Assembly (NCBI GenBank): GCA_051747985.1
Contig: JBNJGU010000054.1
Coordinates: 1 to 14,543, forward strand
Source of the DNA: PWQG01 sp051747985
GTDB taxonomy: Bacteria; Pseudomonadota; Gammaproteobacteria; Pseudomonadales; Pseudohongiellaceae
Reading direction: 5' to 3'
Length of the DNA: 14,543 bases
In this document: piece by piece, positions 12,892-14,543 of the stretch
Layout: the number at the start of each line of letters is the position of its first letter
Numbering within the stretch: the first letter of the stretch is position 1
Notes under the pieces: model-generated
What the model was told of the DNA's origin: nothing
What the model saw: only the letters and a program-made list of their open reading frames with translations
Databases searched by the model: none
Translations under genes and position numbers: made by a program

Positions 12892-13541
12892 TCGTCGTTA
12901 TTCAATGTGCCAACAAGAAGAAGCCCGACGCCGGATATTTGCAATGTCGAGATGGACGAAAGGTCATGCTCGTGGCTGACCCGGAAGAAGCGCCGGCGGA
13001 ATCGCCCTACGCTTACGCGAGGCCAGACGATGCTTCCGAGACTGGCACGTCGTGGCGGAACGAGCTGCTTCGCTACAACGAGTCGCCAGACAACAATCCG
13101 TTCAGGCTGCTTCCCGCCTATCAACTCTATGGGAACGGGACTTATGAGCTTCTGGCCGAAAGATACGGTACGAATCGCCTGTATATCCTGTCTGCTGGCT
13201 GGGGCTTGATCGCGGCGGATTTTCTGACGCCCAGGTATGACATCACCTTCAGCGCCCAGGCTGACAGATACAAACGACGGCGGAAAAAGGATCAGTACAA
13301 CGACTTCCGCATGCTGCCAGCCGATACTACAGACCCGGTCTTGTTCTTTGTCAGCCAGGAATACGTCCCGCTGGCATGCGAACTCACCACAGAGATTAAA
13401 GCGCCACGCTACCTATTCTACAATTCCAAGACACCCCCGGACGCACCGGACTGCACCCTGAAGAAATTTGAAACCCGCACACGCACGAACTGGCAATATG
13501 AATGTGCCAGGGCATTTATGGACGGGAAAGTCGGAATCTAA
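12888..13541 (+). CDS. DUF6884/YaaA-like protein, partner of GIY-YIG nuclease
   Basis: This 217-residue protein overlaps the nuclease stop as ATGA and has GGAG 8 nt upstream. The N-terminal strand VVIQCANKKK (residues 3-12) and the central LYILSAGWGLIAADFLTPRYD (98-118) fit the DUF6884 pattern (strand plus Cys-x-Lys, then ILSA-x-x-GLI...YD), a YaaA-related fold found in phage and genomic-island genes. A basic patch, RYKRRRKK (127-134), and FETRTRTNW near the end suggest nucleic-acid contact. Biochemical function is not known to me; related folds are linked to DNA binding or modified-base chemistry. Tight coupling says it works with the nuclease. The family call is by pattern recall only. Confidence 0.65.
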   Translation: MIVVIQCANKKKPDAGYLQCRDGRKVMLVADPEEAPAESPYAYARPDDASETGTSWRNELLRYNESPDNNPFRLLPAYQLYGNGTYELLAERYGTNRLYILSAGWGLIAADFLTPRYDITFSAQADRYKRRRKKDQYNDFRMLPADTTDPVLFFVSQEYVPLACELTTEIKAPRYLFYNSKTPPDAPDCTLKKFETRTRTNWQYECARAFMDGKVGI

Positions 13542-13629
13542 GTGGTAGAGGATCTGCAACGACCAGCCGCCCGCCTTCATCCAGGTCGGGGCATTGCTCC
13601 AGCAGGGAAGCGATCGACGTTTCGGTCAT
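13516..13629 (-). pseudogene. Truncated 5' remnant of an oppositely oriented gene
   Basis: A leftward ATG at 13629, with AGGAG 10 nt before it, opens MTETSIASLLEQCPDLDEGG and RLVVADPL, which reads like a normal protein start. The frame then enters the 3' end of the DUF6884-like gene on the other strand and stops at 13516 after a low-quality tail. This suggests that an existing gene was cut when the nuclease cassette arrived, with the junction near 13541-13560. The family of the original protein is not recognised. Confidence 0.45.
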
Positions 13630-13868
13630 GACGGTATTACTCCTGTGTCGGGCGAATGAACGATCGAGAGGGTTGGTGCGTTTGGTCGAAAAGAGAAAGA
13701 AAAACAGCGCGTTACGACCCATCGACTTCGTATTGAAATTTGGGTCGGTATTGGGTCGTTCGGCGGGGCCCGGCCCGGACGGCGGAGCGCCGAGAACCAA
13801 GCAAAACAAGGGGTTACGGAAAACGTAGGGAAGGAGAGAGGCGGACTGGAGATCCCTGCCACGCGATG
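13630..13868. other. Intergenic region with GGGTCG repeats
   Basis: No gene is supported in this 239-nt stretch. TTGGGTCG occurs twice (13740-13747 and 13751-13758), 11 bp apart, and the inverse ACGACCCA lies at 13714-13721. CGGCG-GAG-CGCCG (13780-13792) can form a hairpin, but no T-run follows on either strand. It holds the promoter of the remnant gene and the tail of the leftward gene on the right. Confidence 0.4.
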
Positions 13869-14336
13869 CTATGCCGCGTCGGAGGGGGCCTGCTTATGTG
13901 CTTCTTCCGTGAGCTCGTAGCGACGCGACTTGCCGGCCCTGCGCCGGAGCAGGCCTCGATCCATCAGAGCCGCCACGAGGAACCCGGCCGTGTTGACGCT
14001 GCGGCCACGGAAGAGACCCCGAAAGGGGATCGAGGTCAGGGCGTCGTGGCCCTTGCATACGGCGTAGATGTCGCTCCAGGCGACCCACTCCTTGGAGAAG
14101 AAGCCGGGGGGCGAGTAGCCGGTGGCGTCGTTGCCCACGATCCGATAGTGGGTCTCGCCGGCATCATCCGCGCCGACTTCATACTCCAGCACGCCGGTGT
14201 CGGACAGGCTGGGGCACGATCCGGTGCTGACGGTCTTGACGGCGGACTTGGGGCCTTCCGCCGGGGTTGCCTCGGCAGACTTCTTAGCGGGGGTTGCTTT
14301 CTTGCTGGCGGGTTTGGCTTTCGCTTTGGTAGTCAT
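13869..14336 (-). CDS. Protein with histone-H1-like basic tail and winged-helix-like C-terminus
   Basis: This 155-residue leftward protein has an N-terminal tail of about 35 residues made mostly of Lys, Ala and Pro (KAKAKPASKKATPAKK), like bacterial histone-H1-like or AlgP-type tails that bind DNA loosely. The rest is a compact domain: TGVLEYEVGADDAGETHYRI, a central part around FFSKEWVAWSDIY, then FRGRSVNTAGFLVAALMDRGLLRRRAGKSRRYELT, which looks like a small winged helix. Function is unknown; a nucleoid-associated or regulatory role is inference. The start at 14336 is preferred over ATG 14342 because GGAG is 8 nt before it and only 2 nt before the other. No neighbour within the window shares its operon. 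Confidence 0.75.
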   Translation of the reverse strand: MTTKAKAKPASKKATPAKKSAEATPAEGPKSAVKTVSTGSCPSLSDTGVLEYEVGADDAGETHYRIVGNDATGYSPPGFFSKEWVAWSDIYAVCKGHDALTSIPFRGLFRGRSVNTAGFLVAALMDRGLLRRRAGKSRRYELTEEAHKQAPSDAA

Positions 14337-14362
14337 GGGCATAGCTCCACTGATTGATCGAC

Positions 14363-14370
14363 GGGGGGGG
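14363..14370. repeat. G8/C8 homopolymer tract upstream of tail-protein gene
   Basis: Eight consecutive G lie 27 bp upstream of the leftward start at 14336, in its probable leader. Such tracts can slip during replication and alter expression. Confidence 0.5.
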
Positions 14371-14371
14371 T

Positions 14372-14459
14372 ACTTGCCGGAGGGCCCGATTCGGGCTATC
14401 GTCCGGTCAGATTATGAATCTAACGGATATGAATTAGATCCCGGATTCAACCGGCAAGT
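14372..14459. promoter_or_regulatory. Nested inverted repeats, possible structured RNA or regulatory element
   Basis: An outer perfect 9-bp pair, ACTTGCCGG (14372-14380) with CCGGCAAGT (14451-14459), encloses a hairpin GCCCGA-T-TCGGGC (14384-14396) and a second arm, TCCGG (14402-14406) with CCGGA (14441-14445), inside which ATCTAA (14418-14423) pairs with TTAGAT (14434-14439). Together they can draw a three-way junction. It lies in the leader or promoter region of the leftward tail-protein gene. No known RNA family or attachment site is recognised. The last 84 bases to the window end show nothing I can support. Confidence 0.4.
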
Positions 14460-14543
14460 GCAACGGGTGAATGAAGACCGAAAAATACCTCATTGGGCGT
14501 TCGCATGCCAAGGCACTTTCTGGGTCGGTTGTTCATTTTTTCC

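Noticed and set aside
13630..13809. Longer leftward version of the truncated gene starting at 13809
   Set aside because: The added N-terminus (low-complexity, Pro/Phe-rich) has no ribosome site; the ATG at 13629 has AGGAG and a normal N-terminus.
13740..14357. Rightward Gly-rich ORF of 205 codons
   Set aside because: It is the antisense shadow of the Lys/Ala tail gene; its Gly/Phe-rich end reflects the complementary codons.
14372..14459. Integron attC site
   Set aside because: The outer arms lack the conserved GTTRRRY and RYYYAAC cores, and no integrase or cassette array is present.
1..14543. CRISPR array, tRNA, rRNA or complete insertion sequence
   Set aside because: No regularly spaced repeats, cloverleaf, rRNA stretch or transposase was found on either strand by eye.

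Overview
The window is about 14.5 kb of fairly GC-rich bacterial DNA with dense, often overlapping genes. The ferredoxin resembles the Azotobacter/Pseudomonas FdI (FdxA) type. There are two GGDEF/EAL proteins, an Rrf2-type regulator and a Lys/Ala/Pro-rich histone-like tail protein. Together these suggest a gammaproteobacterium, possibly near Pseudomonadales, Halomonadaceae or Ectothiorhodospiraceae. That placement is inference from protein style; no rRNA or other marker is present.

Left part (1-5500). A leftward operon encodes an ABC ATPase, an ABC-2 type permease and a two-PDZ lipoprotein that runs off the left edge. The three genes overlap at start/stop codons. Divergent from it is a membrane receptor with a periplasmic solute-binding-like domain, a degenerate GGDEF domain and an apparently intact EAL (c-di-GMP phosphodiesterase) domain. 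Next comes a divergent pair: a small membrane-anchored protein with a possible flavin-reductase-like fold, and a MarR regulator, with two tandem palindromes between them.

Middle (6070-11200). A hemerythrin-PAS-GGDEF-EAL gene is broken twice. An in-frame amber codon lies inside the hemerythrin domain, and an apparent 48-nt in-frame deletion lies inside the EAL domain. It is followed by a divergent pair, an Rrf2-type (SUF/IscR-like) regulator and ferredoxin FdxA. Two ATACT-N5-AGTAT-type palindromes sit on the ferredoxin promoter. A SAM-dependent methyltransferase and a TenA-like protein follow the ferredoxin, probably in one operon.

Right part (11200-13550). This is the most unusual region: a compact operon of a winged-helix-type protein, two very short coupled ORFs, a GIY-YIG nuclease with restriction-enzyme-like residues (R-x3-H, E, N), and a DUF6884/YaaA-like protein. 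Successive reading frames overlap by four bases. A near-perfect 24-bp palindrome sits just before the first gene. The operon ends against the truncated start of an oppositely oriented gene, which suggests insertion. I regard this cassette as a candidate uncharacterised defence or mobile-DNA system; no function has been shown.

Far right (13550-14543). A leftward gene encodes a protein with a histone-H1-like basic tail and a winged-helix-like C-terminus. Upstream of it are a C8/G8 tract and a nested set of inverted repeats that could be a structured RNA or a regulatory site.
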